Notes: generated from the sequence alone by a model not told the origin. A stretch of 64,000 bases of DNA from Actinospica robiniae DSM 44927 (GCF_000504285.1 NZ_KI632511.1:8910154-8974153), one strand, 5' to 3'. Positions 26,672 to 35,855 are shown, counted from the stretch's first letter. Numbers and translations are program-made.

Positions 26672-27832
26672 ATGACTTCGACAGTCATGACCGCCCCTGG
26701 ATCCAGCACGGCTCGGGCCGGGCGGCATATCCGGGGGGAGATGCGCGAGCAGCCGGACGTGCTCGGGAACCTAGCCCGGCACGTCACCCACTTCGCCGAA
26801 CAGGCCGGCGTGCTGAGTGCCCAGGCGGGAGGCTTCGACGAGGTCGTCTTCCTGGCCGACGCGCGCGACGAGCACGCGGCGATGCTCGGGCGGCACGCCG
26901 TCGAGGCGCGGTGCGGGATCGCGGCCCGCGTGCTCACGCCGGTCGAGCCGGCCGATCCGGCCATCGCCTCCGAGGACGCCGGCGACCGGCGGCGGCTTGC
27001 CGTGGTGCTCTCGCCGTCCGGCTCGGAGCCGGGTGTGCTGGCGCTCGCCTCGCACTACGCGGAGGCCGGCGCGACGCTGATCGCGGTGACCAACGACGTG
27101 CGCTCGCCGCTGGCCATGTCGGCGGCGCTCTGCATCGACCTCGCGGCCGGGCTCGAACTCGCGGCGTCGCCCACCAAGTCGACGACGGGACTGATGCTCG
27201 CGCTCCTGGCGATCGTCGAGGGATTGCCCGCGACCTCCGACACCGCACAGACGAGCAAGGCGGTGCTCGGCAACGCGCAGTCCGCCAAGGCGCTCGCCCA
27301 GCTCGTCGCCGAGCTGCTCGCGGACACGGCTCCGGCGGAGGCCGCCGCGGCACGGCTGGTCGCGGCGCGGCGCATCGCCGTCGTCGGGTGCGACTACCTC
27401 GTGCCCGCCGCGCTCGAGACGGCTCGGATGCTGCGCGACACGGCCGGGCTGGCGGTGGAGGGCTTCTCAGCCGACGGCTTCCGCACCGGGCCGGTCGGCG
27501 GGTTCGACACCGAGACCACCGCCGTCCTGCTGGCCGGCGACGGAGGCTGCGACGAGGCGGTCGCCGAGCTGCGCGCGAGCCTGCTCTCGCGCAACGTGCC
27601 GATGGTGAGTATCAGCAGCCTTCTAGAGGAGCCCGAGGGCGCTGCCGCCGTACGAGTGAACGGCGCGCCGGATCTTACTTTTCCGGCACTCGGCTCAATG
27701 GCCGAATGCATCCTCGCTACCGTCCGTGGCCAGCAGCTCGCCGTCGCGGCAGCAGTGGCGCTCGGAGTCGACCCGGACCGAGGACGGACCCTGGCGAACG
27801 ACAATCCGCAGGCCCGCGAACCGCTACCCTGA
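26672..27832 (+). CDS. SIS-domain (sugar isomerase) protein
   Basis: A 386-residue protein with two SIS domains, like the isomerase half of glucosamine-6-phosphate synthase. RRLAVVLSPSGSEPGVLALASHYAEAGATLIAVTND is the first phosphosugar-binding Ser-rich loop, and ASPTKSTTGLMLALLAIVEG follows with the typical T-K-S-T. The second domain has RIAVVGCDYLVPAALETARMLRDTAGLAVEGFSADGFRTGPVG. There is no glutamine amidotransferase half. It may bind or deaminate a sugar phosphate, or be a fructosamine-deglycase-type protein. Start uncertain: ATG at 26672 follows AGGAATACGAGG, and another ATG lies 15 bases later. Confidence 0.8.
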   Translation: MTSTVMTAPGSSTARAGRHIRGEMREQPDVLGNLARHVTHFAEQAGVLSAQAGGFDEVVFLADARDEHAAMLGRHAVEARCGIAARVLTPVEPADPAIASEDAGDRRRLAVVLSPSGSEPGVLALASHYAEAGATLIAVTNDVRSPLAMSAALCIDLAAGLELAASPTKSTTGLMLALLAIVEGLPATSDTAQTSKAVLGNAQSAKALAQLVAELLADTAPAEAAAARLVAARRIAVVGCDYLVPAALETARMLRDTAGLAVEGFSADGFRTGPVGGFDTETTAVLLAGDGGCDEAVAELRASLLSRNVPMVSISSLLEEPEGAAAVRVNGAPDLTFPALGSMAECILATVRGQQLAVAAAVALGVDPDRGRTLANDNPQAREPLP

Positions 27833-27837
27833 TACCC

Positions 27838-28098
27838 ATGTGGAGTGGTGATCTGGAGGCCGACGACGCGCCGGTCGACGTGCTGGCCGAGCCGCACCCC
27901 GCGCGGCTCGCCCCCGACCACCCCTCGCACGCACGCATCATGGCCGCTCACCGGGCCGCCCTGCTCAGCGGGCGGCCCGGTTATGCGGATCCTGACACGG
28001 GACTGTTCGTCTTCACCTCGGCCGCCTTGGTCTCCCAGGGCAAGTGCTGCAGAAACGACTGTCGGCACTGCCCTTATCTGCGCCGCCCCGGAGCCTGA
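27838..28098 (+). CDS. DUF5522 small cysteine-cluster protein
   Basis: An 86-residue protein starting at ATG 27838, six bases after the SIS gene, so probably co-transcribed. The core DTGLFVFTSAALVSQGKCCRNDC with RHCPY gives a C-C-x3-C-x2-C cluster, the hallmark of the DUF5522 family of unknown function. The cysteines could bind zinc or an Fe-S centre. The N-terminal ~35 residues are acidic and Pro/His-rich. There are no membrane segments. The frame can be extended upstream, but only this part matches the family. Confidence 0.8.
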   Translation: MWSGDLEADDAPVDVLAEPHPARLAPDHPSHARIMAAHRAALLSGRPGYADPDTGLFVFTSAALVSQGKCCRNDCRHCPYLRRPGA

Positions 28099-28110
28099 AG
28101 GACTTGCCCC

Positions 28111-28989
28111 CTACGCCGGCTCGGCCGCGAGCGGGGATTGGGCCGACTGGGCGGACTTGGCCCGCTTGACCGCGTAGTACGCCTTGCCGGGGCTGCGGAA
28201 CAGCACCGTGTACCGGTCCTTCACCGTGCGGACCGTGCGCAGGTCGCGGCCGATGGCGGCGTACTCGTGGAAGGCCACGCGCAACGGGTTGTACGTCTCG
28301 ATGTTCTGTGTCAGGCCGTAGACGACCTGCTCGGTCTCCGGCGTGAAGCTGCCGAACATCCGGTCCCACACGATGAACACGCCCGCGTAGTTCCGGTCCA
28401 GGTAGCCGCGGTTGGAGCCGTGGTGGACGCGGTGGTGGCTCGGGGTGTTCATGACCAGCTCGATCGGCCGCCACATCGTGCCGATGCGCTCGGTGTGGAT
28501 CCAGAACTGGTAGAGCAGGTTCAGGCTCTGCGCCGTGAAGATCATCGCGGGGGAGAAGCCGAGCAGCACCAGCGGCAGGCCGAAGGGCAGGTTGCCGATG
28601 CCGGTCCAGGGCTGGCGCAGAGCGGTGGAGAGGTTGAACCGCTGACTCGAGTGGTGGTTGATGTGCGAGGCCCACAGGATCCTGACGCGGTGGTCGGCGC
28701 GGTGCTCCCAGTAGTAGCAGAAGTCCCAGCCCACGAACACGGCGATCGCGCTCAGCCAGGTCGCCTGCAGGTGCAGCGGCGTCAGATGCGCGGTCAGGTG
28801 GTAGACGCCGAGGTAGATCGCCGACCAGCCCAGGTTGAGAGCGACGTAGCCGAGGCCCATGGACAGGCTAGTCGCCGTGTCCCGCACGGTGTAGCCCTGC
28901 TCCCGCTCATCCGGCACGAACCGGTAGGAGACCAGCTCGACGAGGATGAGCAGCACGTACGCCGGTATCGCGTAGGTAGTCAGGTTCAC
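28111..28989 (-). CDS. sterol desaturase / fatty acid hydroxylase superfamily membrane protein
   Basis: A 292-residue di-iron membrane enzyme of the fatty-acid-hydroxylase family. The histidine clusters are HRADH (96-100), HINHH (109-113) and HHRVHHG further on. About four membrane spans precede and separate them. These enzymes use O2 and a non-haem di-iron site to hydroxylate or desaturate lipids at the membrane. Likely substrates are fatty acids, hopanoids or carotenoids. The GTG at 28989 is the probable start because family sequence begins there. It is divergent from a FadR-type regulator, with a candidate operator in the shared upstream region. Confidence 0.88.
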   Translation of the reverse strand: MNLTTYAIPAYVLLILVELVSYRFVPDEREQGYTVRDTATSLSMGLGYVALNLGWSAIYLGVYHLTAHLTPLHLQATWLSAIAVFVGWDFCYYWEHRADHRVRILWASHINHHSSQRFNLSTALRQPWTGIGNLPFGLPLVLLGFSPAMIFTAQSLNLLYQFWIHTERIGTMWRPIELVMNTPSHHRVHHGSNRGYLDRNYAGVFIVWDRMFGSFTPETEQVVYGLTQNIETYNPLRVAFHEYAAIGRDLRTVRTVKDRYTVLFRSPGKAYYAVKRAKSAQSAQSPLAAEPA

Positions 28990-29029
28990 GGGATGGAGGC
29001 TAGGGCGGCGGACGCCGGGTTGGCAATAG

Positions 29030-29050
29030 CTGGTCCAAACAGTTGACCAG
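29030..29050. promoter_or_regulatory. candidate FadR/GntR operator
   Basis: An inverted repeat CTGGTC-N9-GACCAG in the 105-bp gap between the divergent sterol-desaturase (minus) and FadR-family (plus) genes. FadR-subfamily regulators bind TGGT...ACCA half-sites, so this is the obvious candidate operator for the neighbouring regulator. A further TTGACC follows at 29057. Confidence 0.6.
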
Positions 29051-29094
29051 TTCGTGTTGACCCGCCCGCTCGCGGACGGGCATGCTCTATCGGT

Positions 29095-29859
29095 GTGACC
29101 AGCACCCGCGCCGACGAGGCGCGCGCCCTGCGCCGTGAGCCCTTGTCCGACCAGGTGTTCGCGCGTCTGCGGGATCTGATTCTGACCGGCGCCATCGCGC
29201 CCGGCGACGCGCTGCCGGCGGAACGCGAGCTCGCGCTGGAATACGGGGTGAACCGGCACGCGGTGCGCGAAGCGGTCAAGCGGCTGCAGCAGTCCCGCTT
29301 GATCGAGGTCTTCCACGGCGGCCGCACGCGGGCGCTCGACTGGCGACGCACGGCCGGGCTCGACCTCGTGGTGGACGTGCCGGGGACGCTGGACGCGGTG
29401 AGCGTGCCGGGCGTGGTGCACGACGCGCTGGAGATGCGGGCCTGCGTCGGCGCGGACGCGGCGCGGCTGTGCGCACTGCGCGGTGGAGACGAGGCGCGCG
29501 CCGAGATCGTGGCGGCAGCGGACGCGTACGGCGGACGCGGGCCGGACCTGACCGACCTGAACGAGGCGGACATCGCATGGTGGCGGCTGATCGTCGAGGG
29601 CTGCGGGAACCTGGCCTACCTGCTGGCGTTCAACAGCCTCGTCGACGGCGCGATCGCGATGGGCGAGGCACCGCTCGACCTGCGCTCAGCCGAGCTGCTC
29701 GACGCGGAGGCACACCGAGAGCTGGCGGACCGCATCTTCCACCGCGACGCGCCGGGAGCCGAACGACTCGCGCGCGAACTTCTCAGCCGCAGCGTGCCGG
29801 GTGAGACGAAAGCCACACAGACGCCCGAACCGGCCCAACCTGGTACGACCAAGATCTGA
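29095..29859 (+). CDS. FadR-type GntR-family transcriptional regulator
   Basis: A 254-residue regulator with a GTG start. Residues ~18-80 form the winged helix: PLSDQVFARLRDLILTGAIAPGDALP, then ERELALEYGVNRHAVREAVKRLQQ. The C-terminal ~150 residues form an all-helical FCD/FadR ligand domain. FadR-type regulators sense acyl-CoA or organic acids. Its position divergent from the sterol-desaturase-like gene suggests it represses that gene. The C-terminal tail is Thr/Pro-rich (ETKATQTPEPAQPGTTKI). Confidence 0.88.
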   Translation: MTSTRADEARALRREPLSDQVFARLRDLILTGAIAPGDALPAERELALEYGVNRHAVREAVKRLQQSRLIEVFHGGRTRALDWRRTAGLDLVVDVPGTLDAVSVPGVVHDALEMRACVGADAARLCALRGGDEARAEIVAAADAYGGRGPDLTDLNEADIAWWRLIVEGCGNLAYLLAFNSLVDGAIAMGEAPLDLRSAELLDAEAHRELADRIFHRDAPGAERLARELLSRSVPGETKATQTPEPAQPGTTKI

Positions 29860-30210
29860 CGCCGCATAGGACCAGACGCCAACAACTGACGCCCCAACAA
29901 CCTCTTGTTGCCGAAGCACCTTCACCCCCACCTGACCTGCGCGCGGGGTCCGGGGTGTCCCCGGCGTCGGGGTCTGGGGGCCGTGCCCCCAGGTAGGCAC
30001 AGGTAGCCGTGCGCTCCCCCCGGTCCTGGCCCGTAGCGAAGCGTAGGGCCAGGACCGAAGAGAGCGCGTCAGGCGACGGGCGAGGCGCGCAGGGCGCGGG
30101 CCGCCCTCACTTCGGCCCGCGTCCGGCCGCGCCTGAGCGCCCGTCGTCCCGTTAGTCGCGGTTCGCGGCCCCAGGTGCGGCCGGGGGCGCGAACCGCAGT
30201 CCGTGCGGCC
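29860..30210. terminator. non-coding convergent region with three stacked hairpins
   Basis: The 351-bp gap between the convergent FadR and xylA genes has no gene. It holds a 6-bp hairpin at 29950-29964 (CCGGGG/CCCCGG), a 7-bp hairpin at 29974-29992, and a 12-bp perfect stem at 30021-30032 with 30046-30057 (CGGTCCTGGCCC and its complement). The last is extended by GCGCTC/GAGCGC flanks to about 30011-30067. Together these form a likely bidirectional terminator block; no poly-T follows. Confidence 0.7.
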
Positions 30211-31383
30211 TCAGATGCCGAGCAGGTGGTCCAGCGCGAGCTGGTCGAGGTGCTCGAAGCCCATGCCGCGGGCGGCGGCGGCGTCGACGTCGAAGTCCTC
30301 GAAGGCGCTGCGGTCGGCCAGCAGGTCGGTCAGCTTCTCGCCGGCGCCGAGGGTGGTCTGGGCCAGCTCGTCGAGGCGGGCGGCGCGCAGCGCCTCCTGG
30401 ACGGCGGGGTCCTCGCGGAACGCCTTCGCCTTCTCCTTCAGCGCCAGGTAGTTGCGCATGCAGCCGGCGGCCGAGGCCCACACGCCGCTGTAGTCCTCGG
30501 TGCGCGGGGGCTTGAAGTCGAAGTGGCGCGGGCCCTCGTAGCCGGCCGTCTCGAGCAGGTCCACCAGCCAGAACGCGGAGCGCAGGTCGCCGGCGCCGAA
30601 CCGCAGGTCCTGGTCGTACTTGATGCCGCTCTGGCCGTTGAGGTCGATGTGGAAGAGCTTGCCGTGCCACAGCGCCTGCGCGATGCCGTGCGGGAAGTTC
30701 AGGCCCGCCATCTGCTCGTGGCCGACCTCGGGGTTCAGGCCCACCATCTCCGGGCGCTCGAGGCTGTTGATGAACGCCAGGGCGTGGCCGACGGTCGGCA
30801 GCAGGATGTCGCCGCGGGGCTCGTTCGGCTTCGGCTCGATGGCGAAGCGCAGGTTGTAGCCCTTCTCCACGACGTACTCGCCGAGCAGGTCGAACGCTTC
30901 CTTGAACCGGTCGAGCGCGCTGCGCACGTCCTTGGCCGCGCCGGACTCGGCGCCCTCGCGCCCGCCCCAGGCGACGTAGGTCTCGGCGCCGAGCTCGGCG
31001 GCGAGGTCGATGTTGCGCATGGTCTTGCGCAGGGCGTAACGGCGCACGTCGCGGTCGTTGGAGGTGAACGCGCCGTCCTTGAACACCGGGTGGGTGAACA
31101 GGTTGGTGGTGGCCATCGGCACCTTCATGCCGGTCTCGGCCAGGGCGGCCTTGAACCGGGCGATGTGCTGGGCCCGGTCGGCGTCCGAGGAGCCGAACGG
31201 GATCAGGTCGTCATCGTGGAAGGTGACGCCGTAGGCGCCGAGCTCGGCCAGCTTGTGCACCGTCTCGACCGGGTCGAGGGGCGCGCGGGTGGCGTCGCCG
31301 AAGGGGTCGCGGCCCAGCCAGCCGACGGTCCACAGGCCGAAGGTGAACTTGTCCGCCGGACGCGGGGTCAATGTGCTGCTCAC
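30211..31383 (-). CDS. xylA: xylose isomerase
   Basis: A 390-residue class I xylose isomerase of the actinobacterial type. It has [12 protein letters not shown] (His 56 and Asp 59 of the proton-relay pair), the metal-site [13 protein letters not shown], and [19 protein letters not shown] with further metal ligands. It converts D-xylose to D-xylulose in the cytoplasm. The GTG at 31383 was chosen: GGGAG lies seven bases upstream and the family N-terminus ([13 protein letters not shown]) follows. It is divergent from xylB; the 152-bp gap holds a promoter. Confidence 0.95.
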   Translation of the reverse strand: MSSTLTPRPADKFTFGLWTVGWLGRDPFGDATRAPLDPVETVHKLAELGAYGVTFHDDDLIPFGSSDADRAQHIARFKAALAETGMKVPMATTNLFTHPVFKDGAFTSNDRDVRRYALRKTMRNIDLAAELGAETYVAWGGREGAESGAAKDVRSALDRFKEAFDLLGEYVVEKGYNLRFAIEPKPNEPRGDILLPTVGHALAFINSLERPEMVGLNPEVGHEQMAGLNFPHGIAQALWHGKLFHIDLNGQSGIKYDQDLRFGAGDLRSAFWLVDLLETAGYEGPRHFDFKPPRTEDYSGVWASAAGCMRNYLALKEKAKAFREDPAVQEALRAARLDELAQTTLGAGEKLTDLLADRSAFEDFDVDAAAARGMGFEHLDQLALDHLLGI

Positions 31384-31440
31384 GGGGTGCTCCCAGGGGT
31401 CATTACCGCGCGCGCAGGCGTCGTCGCCGGTCACGCGCTA

Positions 31441-31468
31441 TTGATAAACGCAGAAAACAAATTAGTAT
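31441..31468 (+). promoter_or_regulatory. candidate xylB promoter in the AT-rich xylA-xylB gap
   Basis: TTGATA (31441-31446), a 16-base spacer and TAGTAT (31463-31468) give a plausible housekeeping promoter for xylB. It lies within a sharply AT-rich island that also reads toward xylA. A ROK repressor gene follows xylB, so an operator should overlap here, but no clear inverted repeat was seen. Confidence 0.5.
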
Positions 31469-31535
31469 GCCGGTGCGGCCCTTGGGAAGCCCCGCGTGTC
31501 GGACGCGGGCCCGGGATCGCGAAGAGGGAGGCGAA

Positions 31536-32954
31536 ATGGCCGCGGCGGACGTGGTGATCGGCGTCGACAGCTCGACCCAGGCGACCAAGGCATTGGCCGT
31601 GGACGTCGCGACCGGGCGGGTGGTCGGCCAGGGCCGGGCGGCCCACACGGTCAGCGGCGGCGCCAAGCGGGAGAGCGACCCGGAGCAGTGGTGGGACGCG
31701 CTGACCGAGGCGTTGGGCCAGACGGGGTACGCCGACACGGCCGTGGCCGTCTCGATCGGCGGCCAGCAGCACGGGCTGGTCGCGCTCGACGAGGCGGGCC
31801 GGGCGGTGCATCCGGCGCTGCTGTGGAACGACGTGCGCAGCGCCCGCAACGCCGAGGCGCTGACCGAGCGGCTGGGCGAGCGCGCCTGGGCCGAACGCGT
31901 GGGCAGTGTGCCCGGCGCGTCGTTCACCGTGGCCAAGTGGGACTGGCTGCGGGAGAACGAGCCGGAGGCCGCGGCCCGCGTGCGCCGCGTGATGCTCCCG
32001 CACGACTATCTGACCTGGAGGCTGACCGGCGAGTACGTCACCGACCGCGGTGACGTCTCGGGCACCGGCTGGTGGGGACCGGACGGGTACGACGCCAAGA
32101 TCCTCGAGGAGGTCGGCCTCGACCCGGCGTTCCTGCCGCGGGTGGCCGAGCCCGGCTCCACGGTCGGCGAGGTCCGGACCGGCTCGCCGCTGCGGGCCGG
32201 CGCCCGCGTGGGCACCGGCACCGGCGACAACATGGCCGCCGCGCTCGGCCTCGGCCTCGAGCCGGGCGTGCCGGTGGTGAGCCTGGGCACCTCGGGCACG
32301 GCCTACGCGGTCACCCGCGGCCGCCCGACCGACCCGACCGGCACCGTCGCGGGCTTCGCCGACTCGCTCGGCGGCTGGCTGCCGCTCGCCTGCACGCTCA
32401 ACTGCACGCTCGCGGTGGACCGGATCGCCGGCTGGTTCGGGCTCGACCGGGCCGCGGTGGAGGCCGGCGGCGAGGTCGTGGTGCTGCCGTTCCTGGACGG
32501 CGAGCGCACCCCGAACCTGCCCTACGCCTCAGGGCTCTTCTACGGCCTGCGGCACGACACGACGCCGGGTCAGATCCTGCAGGCCGCCTACGAAGGCGCC
32601 GCCTACAGCCTGCTCACGGCGGTGGACGAGGTGCTCAAGGCCGGCGGCGAGACGGCCGCGGACGGACCGCTGATGCTGATCGGCGGCGGCGCGAAGGGCG
32701 AGGCGTGGCGCTCGACGGTGCGCCGGCTCTCCGGGCGCGCGGTGCAGGTGCCGGCGGCCGAGGAGGTCGTCGCGCTCGGCGCGGCCGCGCAGGCGGCCGG
32801 GCTGGTCACCGGCGAGAGCGCGGACGAGGTCGCCCGGCGTTGGGACACCCGCGGGGGCACCCTCTATGATCCGATGCCCGTGGACCAGGCGGCGCTGGAC
32901 CGGATCGGCGCGGTGCGCGCCCGCTCCGGCGCGCTGCTCGGCGGCGCGGTCTAA
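31536..32954 (+). CDS. xylB: xylulokinase
   Basis: A 472-residue FGGY-family carbohydrate kinase. The N-terminal phosphate loop is VVIGVDSSTQATKALAVD, and SIGGQQHGLVALD is the sugar-binding signature specific for xylulokinases. GTGTGDNMAAALGLGL and LMLIGGGAKGEAWRSTVRRL are the C-terminal ATP-domain motifs. It phosphorylates D-xylulose to xylulose 5-phosphate for the pentose phosphate pathway. ATG at 31536 with a strong AGGGAGG ribosome site. The length is normal. Confidence 0.94.
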   Translation: MAAADVVIGVDSSTQATKALAVDVATGRVVGQGRAAHTVSGGAKRESDPEQWWDALTEALGQTGYADTAVAVSIGGQQHGLVALDEAGRAVHPALLWNDVRSARNAEALTERLGERAWAERVGSVPGASFTVAKWDWLRENEPEAAARVRRVMLPHDYLTWRLTGEYVTDRGDVSGTGWWGPDGYDAKILEEVGLDPAFLPRVAEPGSTVGEVRTGSPLRAGARVGTGTGDNMAAALGLGLEPGVPVVSLGTSGTAYAVTRGRPTDPTGTVAGFADSLGGWLPLACTLNCTLAVDRIAGWFGLDRAAVEAGGEVVVLPFLDGERTPNLPYASGLFYGLRHDTTPGQILQAAYEGAAYSLLTAVDEVLKAGGETAADGPLMLIGGGAKGEAWRSTVRRLSGRAVQVPAAEEVVALGAAAQAAGLVTGESADEVARRWDTRGGTLYDPMPVDQAALDRIGAVRARSGALLGGAV

Positions 32955-33022
32955 GGCTTGGCGCCGCCCGCACCGCGAGACCAACCCCGCGCGAGACGCA
33001 CAGACGGAAGGACCGCACCACC

Positions 33023-34231
33023 GTGAACGCCTCGTCGGCCGAGGGCCCGGCTTCGCAGCAGAGCATGCGCCGGGCCAACCTGGCGCTGGTGCTCGGCGCG
33101 GTCTCCCGGCTGAACGCCACCTCGCGCGCGCAGGTGGCCGAGGCGACCGGGCTGACCCGGGCCGCGGCCGGCAGCCTGGTCAACGAACTGCTCGAGGCGG
33201 GGCTGCTGCGCGAGCGCGGCGCGGCGCTGGAGGGCCGAGTGGGGCGGCCGAGCACGGTGGTCTCGCTCAACGACCGCGGGCCGGCCGGGCTCGGCCTCGA
33301 CGTCGGGGTCGAGCACGCCGGCGCCTGCGTGGTGGATCTGAGCGGCGCGGTCCGCATCCACATCCGCCGCCCGGCCGGGCACCGCGGCCAGCCGCCGGAG
33401 AAGGTCGCCGGCAACCTGGCCGAGGTGGCCGAGGCCGCGCTGGTCCGGGCGGACGAGCTCGGGCTGCGCATCGTCGGCGGCGGGGTGGCGGTGCCCGGTC
33501 TGATCGGCACCAGCGACACCGTCGTGCACGCGCCGAACCTCGGCTGGCACGACGTCGACCTGATCGGGCAGCTCAGGGCCCTGCTGCCGGACCGGCTGCG
33601 CGCGCTGCCGCTCGCGGTGGAGAACGAGGCGAACCTGGGCGCGCTGGCGGAACTGTGGCGCGGTTCCGGTTCCCGCGACTTCGTGCACGTCTCGGCCGAG
33701 GCGGGCATCGGTGCCGCCGTGGTCGTGGACGGGCAGCTGCTGCGCGGCAAGCGCGGGTTCGCCGGTGAGCTCGGCCACATGCCGGTCTATCCCGACGGTC
33801 GCCCGTGCGCCTGCGGCTCGCACGGCTGCCTCGAGCAGTACGCGGGTGAGGAGGCCGTGCTGCGCGAGTGCGGCCTGACCGGCGAGGCGATGGAAGCCGA
33901 CCGGGTCGCGCTGCTGGCCGGTAGCGCCCGGGCCGGGCGCGAAGCGGTGCTCGGCGCGCTGGACCAGGCCGGGCGGGCGCTCGGCATCGCGCTGGCCGGC
34001 GCGGTGAACCTCGTCGACCCGGAGACGGTGGTGCTCGCCGGCGCGTACGCCGAGCTGGCGGACTGGCTGCTGCCGGGGATGCAGACGGAGCTCGGCGCCC
34101 GGGTGCGGATCCGGCCGTGGCAGCCGGAGGGCCTGGTCGTATCAGAGCTCAGACGCGAGGGCCCGATGATCGGCGCCGCGACCGCGGTGGTGCAGCGGGT
34201 CATAGCGGATCCCTCGGTCCTGCGCGGCTGA
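33023..34231 (+). CDS. xylR: ROK-family transcriptional repressor (XylR-type)
   Basis: A 402-residue ROK protein with an N-terminal winged helix (about 31-75, containing TSRAQVAEATGLTRAAAGSLV) and a sugar-kinase-like domain. That domain has VENEANLGALAELWRG, AGIGAAVVVDGQLLRGKRGFAGELGHM and the zinc motif CACGSHGC (262-269), with His 252 likely joining. The GTG at 33023 follows GGAAGGACC. It lies 69 bp after xylB and probably controls the xylA/xylB promoters in response to xylose. The name xylR rests on context. Confidence 0.88.
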   Translation: MNASSAEGPASQQSMRRANLALVLGAVSRLNATSRAQVAEATGLTRAAAGSLVNELLEAGLLRERGAALEGRVGRPSTVVSLNDRGPAGLGLDVGVEHAGACVVDLSGAVRIHIRRPAGHRGQPPEKVAGNLAEVAEAALVRADELGLRIVGGGVAVPGLIGTSDTVVHAPNLGWHDVDLIGQLRALLPDRLRALPLAVENEANLGALAELWRGSGSRDFVHVSAEAGIGAAVVVDGQLLRGKRGFAGELGHMPVYPDGRPCACGSHGCLEQYAGEEAVLRECGLTGEAMEADRVALLAGSARAGREAVLGALDQAGRALGIALAGAVNLVDPETVVLAGAYAELADWLLPGMQTELGARVRIRPWQPEGLVVSELRREGPMIGAATAVVQRVIADPSVLRG

Positions 34232-34240
34232 GCGCTCGAT

Positions 34241-34280
34241 CTGTCCACGGACAGGACACGGTGTTCGCGGTCGGCGAACA
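34241..34280. terminator. small hairpins after the ROK gene
   Basis: Two short perfect hairpins follow the xylR stop: CTGTCC/GGACAG at 34241-34254 and TGTTCGC/GCGAACA at 34262-34280. Neither has a T-run. They may end the xylB-xylR transcript. Confidence 0.4.
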
Positions 34281-34435
34281 TCCGGGGCAATCGCTCCGCA
34301 CTCCCTTGACCGCGATCCCGGCGGTGGGGATGCTCACCGCGCACCCGAGGCACGCACACCCGCACCGTGCCCGCCCGTGCTGCCGGGCCACGGCGCGTAT
34401 CCGTGTTCCATCCGTCTGAGCGAAGGAGATCCCCC

Positions 34436-34951
34436 GTGTCCGGAACGCTCCGCCGGGGCGCCGCGGTCTTGGCCGTGGCCGCCACCGCCCTGGCCGTCCT
34501 GCCCGCCGCCGCCTCGGCCGACGACCTCGGCCCGCTGGTCGGACCGAAGCAGTACTTCACCGGCTCGGTCGCCGGCCTCGCCTCCAGCGGCGCCGCGAAC
34601 AGCGGCGCGGTCATCGGCGTGAACTGCGCCGCCGCCGCGTCGACCGGCAGCCCGATCGCCGGGCAGTCCGTCGAGGTGAAGCTGCTGCTCCCGCCGGTGG
34701 CCGCGAACGTCGGCTACACCGGCACCGCCGCGACCTCGATCGAGGCGAACCTGATCTGGTCCAACGGCGAGGTCGTCTTCATCACGCCGCTGGCGACGTT
34801 CAAGCAGTACTCGGTTCCGCTGCCCATCCCCACGAACGTCAAGGTGCCGTGCTCCGGCACCGGCGAGGTCTCGTTCGACCCGGAGCCCGCCTCCGGTGCC
34901 GTCTCGTACGTCGTCCCGGTGAAGTTCGAGAGTATCGGGGTAGCCGGCTGA
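34436..34951 (+). CDS. secreted small protein of unknown function
   Basis: A 171-residue protein with a clear Sec signal: GTLRRG, then AAVLAVAATALAVLPAAASA, with likely cleavage at ASA-DD. The mature part (~140 residues) is Ser/Ala/Val-rich, has two cysteines (VNCAAAAS and VPCSGTG) and looks all-beta, like many small actinobacterial exported proteins. Function unknown. The GTG start follows a strong GAAGGAG seven bases upstream. Confidence 0.72.
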   Translation: MSGTLRRGAAVLAVAATALAVLPAAASADDLGPLVGPKQYFTGSVAGLASSGAANSGAVIGVNCAAAASTGSPIAGQSVEVKLLLPPVAANVGYTGTAATSIEANLIWSNGEVVFITPLATFKQYSVPLPIPTNVKVPCSGTGEVSFDPEPASGAVSYVVPVKFESIGVAG

Positions 34952-35114
34952 TCCGCCTGCCGCGCCCCGGTTCCGGCCTCATCCGCCGGGGCCGGGGCGC
35001 GGCCGCGAAATCCCTCGTGGCGCCCCCGTCGGGCAAGACGCATGCGTATGGCGGCAGTTTTCCGGGCCCCGTACAGTGGTTGCGTCAATGGAACCGATGG
35101 CGTGGAGGGGGATC

Positions 35115-35855
35115 ATGGCCCGGCAGTCCGCTGAGCCCGGCGGCACGCGTCCGGCGGGGCGGCTGACACCGCGGGTCGCCCAACTCGCCATGGTGGTCCT
35201 CGCCGCCGTGCTGACCGTGGGGACGGCGGTCTTCTACGTCCCGCACCAGCTCGCCTCCTACGCCTTCGCCGCCGCGCCGACATGCTCGGCGAACACGCAC
35301 GGGGACTGCGTCGTGCGCACCCCGGTCACCGTCTCGCTGCGCGGTTCCAGCGGCGGCGGGAACGACGCGGTGGAGTGGGTGGACGTGCAGGGCATCGGCG
35401 CCGGCGCGACCCAGGTGAACGTGCGCGCCGCGGACGCGGCCTGGTCGCGGCTGCAGCCCGGGGAGACCGGGACCGCGCTGATCTGGCGCGGGGACGTGGT
35501 CGATCTCGAGTTCGGCTCCTCTGACCTGCAGACGCCGGACTGGCCGGACCACCGCACGCTGACGGTCTACTGGCGCTTCTTCCCGGCGCTGAGCCTGCTC
35601 CTGGCCGCCGTCCTGCTCTGGGTGGTGCCCCGGCGGGTGCGCCACCGCGGGCTGCTCGATCTCGCCGCGAACGGCATCGTGCTGACCGGCGGAATCAATG
35701 CGCTGATAGCGATCGGATTGGACCGGCCGGTGCTCGTGCTCTACCTGCCGGTGCTCGCGGCCGTGCTCGTGTTCTTCTTCGCCGGCCGCCGGATCTCGCG
35801 CCTGCTGTGGATGCGCAAGGTCCGACGGCAGACCGAGGCTCTGATCGTGCGCTGA
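35115..35855 (+). CDS. membrane protein of unknown function
   Basis: A 246-residue protein with one N-terminal span (VAQLAMVVLAAVLTVGTAVFY), an extracytoplasmic domain of ~115 residues with two cysteines (PTCSANTHGDCV), then three closely spaced spans near the C-terminus and a basic cytoplasmic tail (RRISRLLWMRKVRRQ). The ATG at 35115 is preceded by GGAGGGGG; other starts lie up to 39 bases upstream. I do not recognise the family. It may be a small sensor or envelope protein. Confidence 0.68.
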   Translation: MARQSAEPGGTRPAGRLTPRVAQLAMVVLAAVLTVGTAVFYVPHQLASYAFAAAPTCSANTHGDCVVRTPVTVSLRGSSGGGNDAVEWVDVQGIGAGATQVNVRAADAAWSRLQPGETGTALIWRGDVVDLEFGSSDLQTPDWPDHRTLTVYWRFFPALSLLLAAVLLWVVPRRVRHRGLLDLAANGIVLTGGINALIAIGLDRPVLVLYLPVLAAVLVFFFAGRRISRLLWMRKVRRQTEALIVR

